Below, in pieces: positions 22,833 through 30,946 of a stretch of 38,795 nt of DNA; positions within the stretch are counted from its first letter, which is position 1; each line of letters starts with the position of its first letter. The position numbers were made by a program, and so were the translations under genes. Under the pieces are notes generated by a model. The model was given only the letters and a program-made list of their open reading frames with translations. It was not told the DNA's origin and ran no database searches. The DNA comes from an uncultured Collinsella sp. (lineage in GTDB: Bacteria; Actinomycetota; Coriobacteriia; Coriobacteriales; Coriobacteriaceae), in contig CATZMG010000011.1 in the NCBI GenBank assembly GCA_958421655.1, positions 1 through 38,795 of the forward strand, written 5' to 3'.

Positions 22833-24263
22833 TCAGGTGGTTGTCGGGACATAGGGATAGTATTCAAAGCGCAGTGTCATAAGCCGCTGCGGGGATTCAA
22901 TAGCCGCGGCGATGATATTGGCATCGCGGGCACGATCAAACCCTTCGAGTTCGATCTGATACGAGACGTCTTGCATAATGTCCAGACGTCGCCAGGCTAG
23001 GAGTGTGTCACCATCGAATTCCAAGGTCTTGCCTCCGTCTGGAGCAACGGCGTATAGACGCAGCTTGGCGGTGGTTGCAGGGTCGACAACCGTGACCTTT
23101 TTAATTTCGTTTCGAGTATTCTTGGCGCCCAACAAGGTGAGCAGTGTTGGGGCCACGACCTCGCCCGATGGCAAAAAGACGACTTCGATGGATTCGGGAA
23201 ATGCGATGATAGCCGACTTGCGGACGGGCTGATTGGCGGCGGCAACTTCGATGTTCGCAGCGTCGATGACCTCTGTGTGGTCGAGCGCGGCAAGCACGCA
23301 GCAGTTACCTTCATCGATCTCTTGAGGATCAGCAAGCCCCAGACTGTCTGCGAGCTCGGGATCGTTTGAATCGGTAGCGGGCCCATTCGGTGCTTTGAAA
23401 GAAGCTGGGACGCTGTTTGTCGGCGACGGCGTGTCGCCCGCACCTGCTTCTTTGTCCGCGCTCTCTTCTTGTATGGTTGCGTTGATGGGTTCGTCGTTTG
23501 AGGGGAGCGTCTTGGCGTCAAGCGCGGAAGGAAGAATTCCGATGGCTCCGGATCCGTTCCACTCCATTTCGAGAAGCGCCGGGTCGGCAAGAATGCGTTG
23601 CCTGCTTTGCGCGTGGGCATCGATTTCAATAGGGCCTGCCTCTATCCCTCGTGTAAGGCTGAGTGATCCGGCTGGCTTCTCGAAATGAGCGTCTGTGTCT
23701 TTGGTGCTGACGGCGTAGAACAGCAGGGACGCTTCTCCCGCCGCGATGGCATCGGTACCGGCTTTGGTCAGCCGCAACGATGCCGTGAATGAGAGGGTGG
23801 GCTGCGCATCATCTGCATTCGCGGCGGCGCAGCCCAGACATATACCGCCTCCTTTCTCAAAAAACGTACCGTCGAAGGCGACCTTCGCTCCGTTCGCCGA
23901 GTCATCGACCGAAGCGATGTCGATGCGCAGCTCTAAATTGCATGGATCGCCATCCGCATCGAGCACAACCGAGCGCCACGTGCAGACGGCGCACCCCGCC
24001 TGGGAGCCGTTTGCCTTGTTCGAACGCTTGATATCCACGACTATCGAGCCGTCCGTATTACGACGAAGGCATCCCGAGGTTGAGATTGCGGCTTGTGCGA
24101 TCGAAAAACGCTTACACGCAATGGCACTCGACGGATTTGGTGCGGAGCTTAGAGCTGCTGGTAAGGAGTCTGCCATGACGGGAGTCGCCCAAGCGGCGAC
24201 GGGCGTTCCGGTTGCGAGCGCGCCGCAGAGTGCGACGACGGGCAAAAGGTTCTTTGATGCCAT
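22833..24263 (-). CDS. Secreted cysteine-containing protein, unknown function
   Basis: The 476-residue product has a signal peptide ending near AWA (about residue 26). The first half carries scattered cysteines, including CAVC and CLGC pairs, and strand-rich repeats. A low-complexity linker (about 260-320, Glu/Asp/Ser/Pro) leads to a C-terminal domain beginning IEVVFLPSGEVVAPT, with NTRNEIKKVTVVD, which looks like the domain of the 199-residue secreted neighbour (IPFVAKADGTLQGPS then NHSAYGIHVTNMKID). I do not recognise a named family. AAGGAG five bases upstream supports the start. It is the last gene of the surface operon, 18 bases after the LAQTG protein. Confidence 0.75.
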   Translation of the reverse strand: MASKNLLPVVALCGALATGTPVAAWATPVMADSLPAALSSAPNPSSAIACKRFSIAQAAISTSGCLRRNTDGSIVVDIKRSNKANGSQAGCAVCTWRSVVLDADGDPCNLELRIDIASVDDSANGAKVAFDGTFFEKGGGICLGCAAANADDAQPTLSFTASLRLTKAGTDAIAAGEASLLFYAVSTKDTDAHFEKPAGSLSLTRGIEAGPIEIDAHAQSRQRILADPALLEMEWNGSGAIGILPSALDAKTLPSNDEPINATIQEESADKEAGAGDTPSPTNSVPASFKAPNGPATDSNDPELADSLGLADPQEIDEGNCCVLAALDHTEVIDAANIEVAAANQPVRKSAIIAFPESIEVVFLPSGEVVAPTLLTLLGAKNTRNEIKKVTVVDPATTAKLRLYAVAPDGGKTLEFDGDTLLAWRRLDIMQDVSYQIELEGFDRARDANIIAAAIESPQRLMTLRFEYYPYVPTTT

Positions 24264-24281
24264 GGGGTCTCCTTAGCTAAT

Positions 24282-24563
24282 TTAGTGCGGCCTGTCCGTG
24301 TTTTGTTTCTGGCTGCGTTTGATGTGCAGACCGAGGCCGGCGGTCCCCGCGCCTGCTGCTGTGGCGCCTGCTGCCAAGAGCCATCGTCTGTCGCCTGTCT
24401 GCGCCAACGGTTCCTCGCGGTCGCCGCGGTCGAGCTCCGAGAGGTCGACCGTCACTTGCGTGGCGGCCTGCGCCTGTTCTTGCTGGGCAAAGGCCATGGC
24501 TGGCCCAAACGCTAGGATGCTGACGGCGGCGGCCAGGGCGACAGCCTTATGCCGTGTGCGCAC
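24282..24563 (-). CDS. Small sortase-anchored surface protein (LAQTG motif)
   Basis: A 93-residue protein with a signal peptide (HKAVALAAAVSILAFGPAMAFA), a short mature part and a complete cell-wall sorting signal: LAQTGD, the hydrophobic run LLAAGATAAGAGTAGLGL, and a basic tail HIKRSQK. LAQTG differs from the usual LPXTG by Ala. The start is uncertain: GTG at 24563 gives a clean signal peptide, while a TTG at 24593 would add ten residues; neither has a strong ribosome binding site. It overlaps the preceding gene's end, so reinitiation is likely. With only about 35 mature residues before the motif, it may be an anchor or base for partner proteins. No sortase is in the window. Confidence 0.75.
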   Translation of the reverse strand: MRTRHKAVALAAAVSILAFGPAMAFAQQEQAQAATQVTVDLSELDRGDREEPLAQTGDRRWLLAAGATAAGAGTAGLGLHIKRSQKQNTDRPH

Positions 24564-25146
24564 CGGGCTCGACCGTCCAGGTGATCGTTGCAACCTGATC
24601 GCCTTCGCCGGTTACGCGGAAGATGTCGCGCGTGACGCGGGCGACGTTTCCGCTTGTCTTGAGCTTAATTTTGTCCTTGCCGCCGGCAATGCCCTGGTAG
24701 CCCATGTCGAAGGCTGCATTCTTGGAAAGATCGAGGCCCGTCCCCTGCATTGCGGCGCTGGCGTTCTGGAGCGCGCCGTCGGGGCCAACCTTAAAGTCGA
24801 TGGAGTTCTGTGCGGTTCCGGCTTTGGCGTCGGCAGCAATGGTCCAGGTGTTCATGGCGTCGATCTTCATGTTGGTGACATGGATGCCGTAGGCCGAATG
24901 ATTGTCGATGGTGGTCGCGTCTTCTGAGGGGCCCTGAAGCGTGCCGTCGGCCTTGGCGACGAAGGGAATAACCGTCGGAACTTTGAACTCAACGTTGTCG
25001 ATCTCGGTCCTGACCATTACTTTCGTGGTTCCAACGCGCCCGGCTGCCATAGCTGGCGTCGGGGCGGCGCCCATTGCGAGCGCGAGCGCGAGCCCTGCGC
25101 CCACGACGAGCGCTCTGGCTCCGTTCATGTTCCTGGTGATGTCCAT
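24547..25146 (-). CDS. Secreted beta-rich surface protein, unknown function
   Basis: The 199-residue product has a signal peptide (ALVVGAGLALALAMGAAPTPAMAA) and a mature domain with VPTVIPFVAKADGTLQGPS, IDNHSAYGIHVTNM and a final VATITWTVEPG. I associate this pattern of a short strand, F/V-x-x-x-x-G-x-x-x-x-P and N-x-S with surface proteins of Coriobacteriales, but cannot name a family. AAAGGA precedes the ATG. It has no anchor of its own and overlaps the next gene, an LAQTG protein, which suggests the two work together at the cell surface. The C-terminal domain of the 476-residue neighbour appears related. Confidence 0.75.
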   Translation of the reverse strand: MDITRNMNGARALVVGAGLALALAMGAAPTPAMAAGRVGTTKVMVRTEIDNVEFKVPTVIPFVAKADGTLQGPSEDATTIDNHSAYGIHVTNMKIDAMNTWTIAADAKAGTAQNSIDFKVGPDGALQNASAAMQGTGLDLSKNAAFDMGYQGIAGGKDKIKLKTSGNVARVTRDIFRVTGEGDQVATITWTVEPGAHTA

Positions 25147-25236
25147 GGTCGTTCCTTTCTATTCGCCGCGGGCCGTCCCCGCGATGATTGGACGAATGCT
25201 GGTGAATTGCGTGCGGTGCCGCGTCGGCCGGAAAAG

Positions 25237-25746
25237 CTAGTTCTCGGCTTGCTCAACCCGCACCTTGACACGTGTCGGATTGCCGTGGCTGTCGAGGGTC
25301 TTGGCATCGAGTGCCTGGATCTCGATGTACGCCTCGCCTTCTTTGATGTCGCCGGCGGGGCACGTTTCGATTGTCTTGCCGGTCTCGACCACACCGGATT
25401 CGTACATGGTCTCGTCGTTTTGGATGACGCGGAATCGCTGGGGAAATTTATTGTCTTGGACGTTTTGCACGTTGACGCGCAGCTTGCCGTCCTCCTGCAG
25501 CTGAGCGACCGGTGCGACCGAAATCGTCATCATGTTGTCGCGGACGATGGCGTCGAGCTCATCTTGGATTTCCTGACGCGTTTTGCCCTCGGCCGTCGTA
25601 ACCGAAGCGCCCGCCTCGGGTACGGGCTGCGACTGCCAAGCGTATAGTCCTACGGCGACAAGGGCACAGACGATGGCCAAACAGGCAAGGATGAGCTTCT
25701 TGTGACGACCCAGGCCTGCAAAGTGGGGTGGCTTCTTCGCGCTCAT
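25237..25746 (-). CDS. Membrane-anchored extracellular protein, unknown function
   Basis: The 169-residue product has a short basic cytoplasmic start (MSAKKPPHFAGLGRHKK), one transmembrane segment (ILACLAIVCALVAVGLYAW, about 19-37) and an extracellular domain with strands such as MMTISVAPVAQLQEDGKLRV and a TRVKVRVEQAEN end. It looks like a type II membrane protein. The ATG overlaps the upstream stop as ATGA. The longer frame that reaches 26184 has no start with a ribosome binding site and runs through the upstream gene, so it is rejected. The function is unknown; it sits in the surface-protein operon. Confidence 0.75.
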   Translation of the reverse strand: MSAKKPPHFAGLGRHKKLILACLAIVCALVAVGLYAWQSQPVPEAGASVTTAEGKTRQEIQDELDAIVRDNMMTISVAPVAQLQEDGKLRVNVQNVQDNKFPQRFRVIQNDETMYESGVVETGKTIETCPAGDIKEGEAYIEIQALDAKTLDSHGNPTRVKVRVEQAEN

Positions 25747-26039
25747 GCGGCATCCTTGGCGGTATAGATGCGCGCAAAGGTGGACGGGTTCGCTCCAAAG
25801 AGCATGTGAAGCATCAGGCGGCGTGAGTAGACAAGCTCGTCGAAGTCGGGAGGGAGCTCGATGTCGTGGATATGCGCGATGCGGTGGGCGAGCGCCGAGA
25901 ACGACTCGGGGTCGCAGATCACATCGGTGGTAACGTGGTAGACCGTCGTATCGGGGAATGCCTCTTCGTCGAAAGGCAGGAGATGGGGATCGTCGTCGAC
26001 TTCGATGACGATGCCGTACTGGGGCCAGTAATATGCCAT
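25743..26039 (-). CDS. Small acidic cytoplasmic protein, possible nuclease-like fragment
   Basis: A 98-residue protein with no signal peptide, beginning MAYYWPQYGIVIEVDDDPHL, then TVYHVTTDVICDPESFSALA. The I-x-E-V-D-D-D string recalls the E-V-D core of DUF559/Vsr-like PD-(D/E)xK nucleases and the C-terminal part of larger Coriobacterial proteins, so it may be a truncated derivative, but catalytic residues cannot be verified. GGGAGG five bases upstream sets the start. It opens the surface-protein operon, an odd companion for secreted proteins, and overlaps the next gene by ATGA. Confidence 0.65.
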   Translation of the reverse strand: MAYYWPQYGIVIEVDDDPHLLPFDEEAFPDTTVYHVTTDVICDPESFSALAHRIAHIHDIELPPDFDELVYSRRLMLHMLFGANPSTFARIYTAKDAA

Positions 26040-26113
26040 GGGAACCTCCCTGCTTCTGGGGCCAAAACTTCTGTCGGTTTTGGCTGTCGATGCCGACGGT
26101 ATCAGCCACTACT

Positions 26114-26147
26114 TGACCAATTGCTGACCAAATGCTTGACGGATTGG
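26114..26147. promoter_or_regulatory. Three tandem 11-bp repeats in the divergent intergenic region
   Basis: TGACCAATTGC (26114-26124), TGACCAAATGC (26125-26135) and TGACGGATTGG (26137-26147) are direct repeats at about one helical turn. The 346-base region 26040-26385 holds no gene I can support; besides these repeats it has a candidate promoter for the FAD oxidase. Confidence 0.4.
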
Positions 26148-26275
26148 TGTCTCCGCAGGTAAAAGGCGGCAAAAAATACTCCAACTTTTTTCAAGCGACA
26201 ATCGCGCGGTCGGCGACGGCGGGGCCATATGTGTCAAAAGCATCGTCTGCCGAGGAAATCAAGCCGCTCGCCGAA

Positions 26276-26303
26276 TTGCACGAACGTAAAAATCGCCAAT
26301 TAT
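26276..26303 (+). promoter_or_regulatory. Candidate promoter for the FAD oxidase / Etf operon
   Basis: TTGCAC (26276-26281) and AATTAT (26298-26303) are 16 bases apart. The predicted leader is about 75 nt. Matches to consensus are partial. Confidence 0.35.
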
Positions 26304-26385
26304 GGAGACGGTCTCGAACACGTCGACGAAACGATGCGGTAACATCTCCCTGCAAACACTGTAGTTAGCTAAAGGGGGAGTTCGC

Positions 26386-27987
26386 GTGTCTGCAACCATC
26401 AAACCCTTCACCGACGAGTTCGAAGAGTATGGTCGCGATGAGTCTCGCGCATCGGGCGAGGCCTCGAGCATCTCGTTTCCGACAACGGAAGACGAGGTCC
26501 GTGCCATTTTGGAAAAGCTCCATGCCGAGCGTGTCCCGGTAACGGTTCAGGGCGCCCGAACCGGCCTTGCCGCCGGTGCCGTGCCCCACGGCGGGCATAT
26601 CCTCAATACTTCCCGTATGAATCGCTACTTGGGCCTTCGCCGCGATGAACAAGGCCAATTTCTGCTGCGCGTGGAGCCGGGCGTTGTGCTCTCGGAGCTG
26701 CGCAAGCAGCTGAGCAAGAAGGTGCTGCCGACTGCTGGTTGGGACCAGGCATCGCTTGAGGCCTACGAGGAGTTCCAAGAGGCCCCCGAGCAGTTCTTTC
26801 CCACCGATCCCACCGAGGCATCTGCCTGTCTGGGCGGCATGGCGGCATGTAACGCCTCTGGTGCCCGCAGCTACGCCTACGGTCCCATGCGCCCACATAT
26901 CACGGGACTCCACGTCGCGCTGGCTGATGGCGATTTGCTTGAGCTTCAGCGCGGCGAGGCTTTTGCCCAGGGCCGCCACCTGTCGCTCGTGACGGCAGTG
27001 GGCCGTACGCTCGAGCTCGATCTTCCCGGCTATACCATGCCCAAGACAAAAAATGCCTCAGGCTATTTCGTTGCGGACGAAATGGACGCCATCGACCTCT
27101 TTATCGGTGCTTGCGGCACGCTCGGCGTTATCACCGAGCTCGAGATTGCCCTGCAGGCGGCGCCTGCGGTCGTTTGGGGTGTGAGCTGCTTTTTCAATAG
27201 CGAAGACAAGGCCGTGTCCTTTACCGATTCCATGCGTCCCGTCCTGTCCCATGCGGCTGCCATCGAGTACTTCGACGCTGGCGCCCTGGATATTCTACGT
27301 CGCCAGCGCGAGCAGTCGACGGCGTTTGCCTCGCTGCCGGCGCTCGACAAAGAGGCCAAGGTCTGTGTCTACGTGGAGCTCGACTGCGATGACGAGGCCC
27401 AGGCGACCGAGGAACTGTACCACCTGGGATGGGTGCTCGAGTTTGCGGGTGGCCGCGACGATGCGACATGGGTCGCGCGCACCGAGGTTGATCGCGAGTG
27501 CCAGCGGTTCTTCCGCCATGCGGTCCCCGAGAGCGTCAACATGCTTATCGACGAGCGTCGCCGCACGGATCCCACCATCACCAAACTGGGTTCGGACATG
27601 TCGGTGCCCAATGCACGCCTTGCCGATGTCGTGGCCCTCTATCGCCGCACACTGGCCGAAAGCGGGCTTGAATCTGCTGCCTGGGGGCACATCGGTAACA
27701 ACCATCTGCATGTGAACATCCTGCCGCGCGATGCGCAGGACTACCGTCGCGGTGGCGAGCTGTTTGCCCAGTGGGCTGCGGAGGTAACGGCTATGGGCGG
27801 TGCCGTTTCTGCCGAGCACGGCGTCGGCAAGATCAAGGCGGGCTTCTTAGAGACGATGTACGGTCACGAGGCCATGGTCGAGTCGGCGCGGCTCAAGCTC
27901 CAGCTCGATCCCGACGGGCAGCTGGGTCGCGGCAACCTGTTTTCGGAGAAGCTCTTGGATGAGCTCGTCCAGAAAGGGGGCGCGTGA
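26386..27987 (+). CDS. FAD-binding oxidase, likely lactate dehydrogenase subunit of an Etf complex (LctD type)
   Basis: The 533-residue protein belongs to the GlcD/D-lactate dehydrogenase flavoprotein family. The FAD-binding half shows PVTVQGARTGLAAGAVPHGG (about 50-70), PTDPTEASACLGGMAACNASG and a later GACGTLGVITELE; the C-terminal half carries GHIGNNHLHVNILP and SAEHGVGKIK. The GTG at 26386 is preceded by AAGGGGGAG. EtfB and a ferredoxin-fused EtfA follow immediately, the same set as Acetobacterium woodii LctBCD, where the flavoprotein oxidises lactate and Etf splits electrons between NAD and ferredoxin. Order here is D-B-C. Lactate is the likely but unproved substrate; other 2-hydroxyacids are possible. 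Confidence 0.88.
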   Translation: MSATIKPFTDEFEEYGRDESRASGEASSISFPTTEDEVRAILEKLHAERVPVTVQGARTGLAAGAVPHGGHILNTSRMNRYLGLRRDEQGQFLLRVEPGVVLSELRKQLSKKVLPTAGWDQASLEAYEEFQEAPEQFFPTDPTEASACLGGMAACNASGARSYAYGPMRPHITGLHVALADGDLLELQRGEAFAQGRHLSLVTAVGRTLELDLPGYTMPKTKNASGYFVADEMDAIDLFIGACGTLGVITELEIALQAAPAVVWGVSCFFNSEDKAVSFTDSMRPVLSHAAAIEYFDAGALDILRRQREQSTAFASLPALDKEAKVCVYVELDCDDEAQATEELYHLGWVLEFAGGRDDATWVARTEVDRECQRFFRHAVPESVNMLIDERRRTDPTITKLGSDMSVPNARLADVVALYRRTLAESGLESAAWGHIGNNHLHVNILPRDAQDYRRGGELFAQWAAEVTAMGGAVSAEHGVGKIKAGFLETMYGHEAMVESARLKLQLDPDGQLGRGNLFSEKLLDELVQKGGA

Positions 27988-27989
27988 AG

Positions 27990-28805
27990 ATGAGCGATTT
28001 CCATATGGTGGTGTGCGTCAAGGCCGTGCCGGGCAGCACCGAGGTCAAGATGGACCCCAAGACCAATACCATCGTGCGCGATGGCAAGCAGGCGGTCATT
28101 AATCCCTTTGATGCGAGCGCTTTGGAATGCGCGCTGGCGCTGAAGGACGACTTTATCGGCTTTGGCATGGATGTGCGCGTGACGGTGGTGTCGATGGGCA
28201 TCCCCGCGACCGAGTCGCTGCTGCGCGACTGCATCGCCCGAGGCGCCGACGACGCGCTGCTGCTGACCGATCGCGCCTTTGCAGGTGCCGATACCCTGGC
28301 GACCACCTATGCTCTCAAATGCGGCATCGAGGCGCTCGACGAGGACTTCGACCTGCTCATCTGCGGCAAGATGGCGGTGGATGGCGATACGGCCCAGATT
28401 GGTCCCGAGCTTGCCGGTGCCTTTGAGATTCCCTGCGTGACCGACGTGAGTTGCGTGCAGAGCGCGGGCTTTACGACCTGTGGCTCGCTGGCGCTCATTC
28501 ACGGATGCGATGCCGGCGAGGAGACGGTGTATCTTGAGATGCCGTGCGCGATGACGACTGCCAAGGAGATTGGCCAGTTGCGTATGCCGAGTATTGCCGG
28601 TATTCGCGCGGCGGAGGAGGCGGACGTGCGCGTGGTCAGTGCCGCCGACGTGAACGCCGACCCCGCGCGTTGCGGTCTTGCCGGGTCGCCGACACAGGTC
28701 GTGCGCTCGTTTGTGCCCGACCGTGACCAAACGTGCGAGGCCGTTGAGGGAACGGCGTCCGAGCAGGCGGTAAAACTTGCCAAGATTATCGAGGGGATGG
28801 CATAG
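27990..28805 (+). CDS. etfB: Electron transfer flavoprotein beta subunit
   Basis: The 271-residue product starts MSDFHMVVCVKAVPG and shows EtfB landmarks: GKQAVINPFDASALECALAL, VVSMGIP, RGADDALLLTDR, ADTLATTYAL and DGDTAQIGPELAGAF. It is of the longer bifurcating type, in which EtfB binds the second FAD. The ATG at 27990 is preferred over a GTG at 27984 because AGGGGG lies nine bases before it. It overlaps the end of the oxidase region and abuts EtfA. Confidence 0.9.
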   Translation: MSDFHMVVCVKAVPGSTEVKMDPKTNTIVRDGKQAVINPFDASALECALALKDDFIGFGMDVRVTVVSMGIPATESLLRDCIARGADDALLLTDRAFAGADTLATTYALKCGIEALDEDFDLLICGKMAVDGDTAQIGPELAGAFEIPCVTDVSCVQSAGFTTCGSLALIHGCDAGEETVYLEMPCAMTTAKEIGQLRMPSIAGIRAAEEADVRVVSAADVNADPARCGLAGSPTQVVRSFVPDRDQTCEAVEGTASEQAVKLAKIIEGMA

Positions 28806-30011
28806 ATGAGCGGACTGATTATCGATAGCGAAGCCTGTGTCGGCTGCGGTCGCTGCGTTCGCGCCTGTGCCTCGGGCGGCATCGTAGTGGAAGGCGAACG
28901 ACCCAGCCGATGCGCCCGCGTAACCGACGGCTGCATCCTATGCGGTGGGTGCGTCGACGCCTGCCCTGTCAACGCTATCTCGATCGAGCGTGACGAGACC
29001 GCCGGCGCGGTTGACCTCGATGCGTATCGAGACATTTGGGTATTCGTGCAGACCGACGAGCACGATACGGTGACTCCCGTTGCCTACGAGCTTATGGGCA
29101 AGGGCCGCGAGCTTGCCGATGCTCGTGGCTGCCGTCTGGTGGCACTGGCCGGCATGGGCCCCGAGGGTTCTCTCGGTGACCTGGAGCATCTGGTTTGCGC
29201 GGGCGCCGACGAAGTCCTGGCCTGTCGCGACGAGCGCCTGCGCCAAAACGATGCGGAGGTCTACGCCAGCTTGATCTGCGATTTGGTAGCCGAACGCAAA
29301 CCCGAGGCCATCCTATACGGTGCGACCGCTTTTGGCCGCGAACTGGCACCCGGCGTTGCCGTGCGTTTGCAGACGGGCCTTACGGCTGACTGCACCGTAC
29401 TTTCGATGGATACGGAGACGGGACTGCTGCAACAGACGCGTCCGGCGTTTGGCGGCAACCTGATGGCCACCATTGTCTGCCCCAATCATCGTCCCCAGAT
29501 GGCAACGGTGCGCCCCGGTATCTTTAAGGCTCCCGACTTCGACTACGGCCGTTCCGGCACGATCACCCAGGTGATGCTTGCGGAAGACGCCAGGGCTCGT
29601 GTCGAGATTTCGATTCCCGCCGAGGAGTGGGGGCAGCAGGCTTCGATCGCCGATGCCGAGCGCCTGGTCGTGGTGGGTCGCGGCATTGGTTCCAAGAAAA
29701 ACCTGCCACTGATGCGAAGGCTTGCCGAGGCCCTGGGAGCCGAGCTTGGTTGCACGCGACCTGTCGTGGAGGCCGGCTGGTTGGAGTATCGCCATCAGAT
29801 TGGCCAGACCGGCGTATCGGTTTCGCCCAAGCTTCTCGTGAGTATCGGTGTTTCGGGCGCCATCCAGCATCTTGCCGGCATCGGTGGGGCGGAGTGCATT
29901 ATCGCCATCAACGAGGACCCGGATGCCCCCATTTTTGGTGCTGCCCAGTACGAGGTTGTTGGGGATGCCGTCGAGGTCGTCGAGGAGCTGCTGGCCCAGC
30001 TTGAGCGCTAG
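28806..30011 (+). CDS. etfA: Electron transfer flavoprotein alpha subunit with N-terminal ferredoxin domain
   Basis: The 401-residue protein begins with two 4Fe-4S motifs, CVGCGRCVRAC (C11, C14, C17, C21) and CILCGGCVDACP (C43, C46, C49, C53), then an EtfA alpha/beta domain and a C-terminal FAD-binding domain with RGIGSKKNL, GCTRPVVEAGW, RHQIGQTGVSVSPKL and INEDPDAPIF. A ferredoxin-EtfA fusion is a mark of bifurcating Etf such as LctC. The ATG follows the etfB stop directly. Its stop codon shares the bases CTAG with the stop of the convergent HD-domain gene. Confidence 0.92.
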   Translation: MSGLIIDSEACVGCGRCVRACASGGIVVEGERPSRCARVTDGCILCGGCVDACPVNAISIERDETAGAVDLDAYRDIWVFVQTDEHDTVTPVAYELMGKGRELADARGCRLVALAGMGPEGSLGDLEHLVCAGADEVLACRDERLRQNDAEVYASLICDLVAERKPEAILYGATAFGRELAPGVAVRLQTGLTADCTVLSMDTETGLLQQTRPAFGGNLMATIVCPNHRPQMATVRPGIFKAPDFDYGRSGTITQVMLAEDARARVEISIPAEEWGQQASIADAERLVVVGRGIGSKKNLPLMRRLAEALGAELGCTRPVVEAGWLEYRHQIGQTGVSVSPKLLVSIGVSGAIQHLAGIGGAECIIAINEDPDAPIFGAAQYEVVGDAVEVVEELLAQLER

Positions 30012-30820
30012 GCGCGCGCCAGCCAGTCGCGCATCTCGTCCTTTAGGCGGCTCCAGGTTGCCTGCGTGGCGGGGTCGGTAAAGGGCCGCGTGATGCCAAA
30101 GGGCGCGTCGAGCAGGCGGTGGATATCGCCCTGTTCGCGCGCCAGCGCGCGGCTTGCTGGATAGACGAGCTCAAACATAAAGCAGATGAGTCCCACCAAG
30201 AAGTCGGCGGGCTCGTTGCGTTCATCGCGTGCGACGCAGCGGTGCTCGTCAAAGGCGGCAAGTGTCGGCGACGAGAAACGGCTGCCGAGAAACGTCTTCT
30301 CGTCCACCTTGAGGATGGTGTCGACGGTGCTGTCGGCGATGGTGCGCATAATGTCGATCTTGTCACCATCGCGCACGATATCGCAGAAGCTTCGCGTGCG
30401 CACGTCGAGCTGCGCGGGTAGACGGAAATCGCTGTGATAGGCAATGCTCGCTCGGATGAGCTCATCTTCTGCCGGGTCATCGATAAAGTCGCGGATGCTC
30501 GTTACGGCGGGTGCATCGGCGGGATTCTCGCCAAAGAGGACCTCGATGCCCAGCGCCGCATGGCTCATGCTCTCGGCGTCCTTAAAGGTGTCCCAGCGTC
30601 TCAGCTGCTCAAAGCGGCCCATATCGTGTAGCAGGCCGCAAAGCCATGCCAGGTCAATATCTTCTGACGACCAGCCCTGCTCGCGCGCTACGGCATCGCA
30701 TGCCTCGGCCACGTGGTACGTATGCTCGATTTTGAGCGCGATGCGTGGGTTGGTGGCGTCGTAGGCATCGGTGTAGCTTTTGAAGGCCGCGCGCGCCCGG
30801 TCTCGATCGATAGCTGTCAT
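30008..30820 (-). CDS. HD-domain phosphohydrolase
   Basis: The 270-residue protein has HD-superfamily metal ligands: EHTYHVAE (about 32-39), LLHDMGRFEQ (about 66-75) with the HD pair, HAALG and YHSDF further on, and D in DGDKIDIMR. HD proteins hydrolyse phosphate esters such as nucleotides or cyclic dinucleotides. This single-domain form cannot be assigned a substrate and is not an HD-GYP protein. The operon partner is unknown. Its stop overlaps that of etfA on the other strand. Divergent azlC begins about 126 bases from its start. Confidence 0.85.
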   Translation of the reverse strand: MTAIDRDRARAAFKSYTDAYDATNPRIALKIEHTYHVAEACDAVAREQGWSSEDIDLAWLCGLLHDMGRFEQLRRWDTFKDAESMSHAALGIEVLFGENPADAPAVTSIRDFIDDPAEDELIRASIAYHSDFRLPAQLDVRTRSFCDIVRDGDKIDIMRTIADSTVDTILKVDEKTFLGSRFSSPTLAAFDEHRCVARDERNEPADFLVGLICFMFELVYPASRALAREQGDIHRLLDAPFGITRPFTDPATQATWSRLKDEMRDWLARA

Positions 30821-30946
30821 AATGACTTCCTAAAAAGTTGTGTCTTTCGATCCGGTGGCAATTGTAGGTGAACTCGGTTGCTGCCGGATGATGATTCTGC
30901 CGTGTCGCTACATGCGGCTCGGAGACCTTGTCAGGATGAGAAACGT

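Noticed and set aside
25747..26184. Longer N-terminal version of the 169-residue membrane protein
   Set aside because: It would run through the 98-residue gene in another frame without a ribosome binding site; ATGA overlap and a proper membrane-protein start support 25746.
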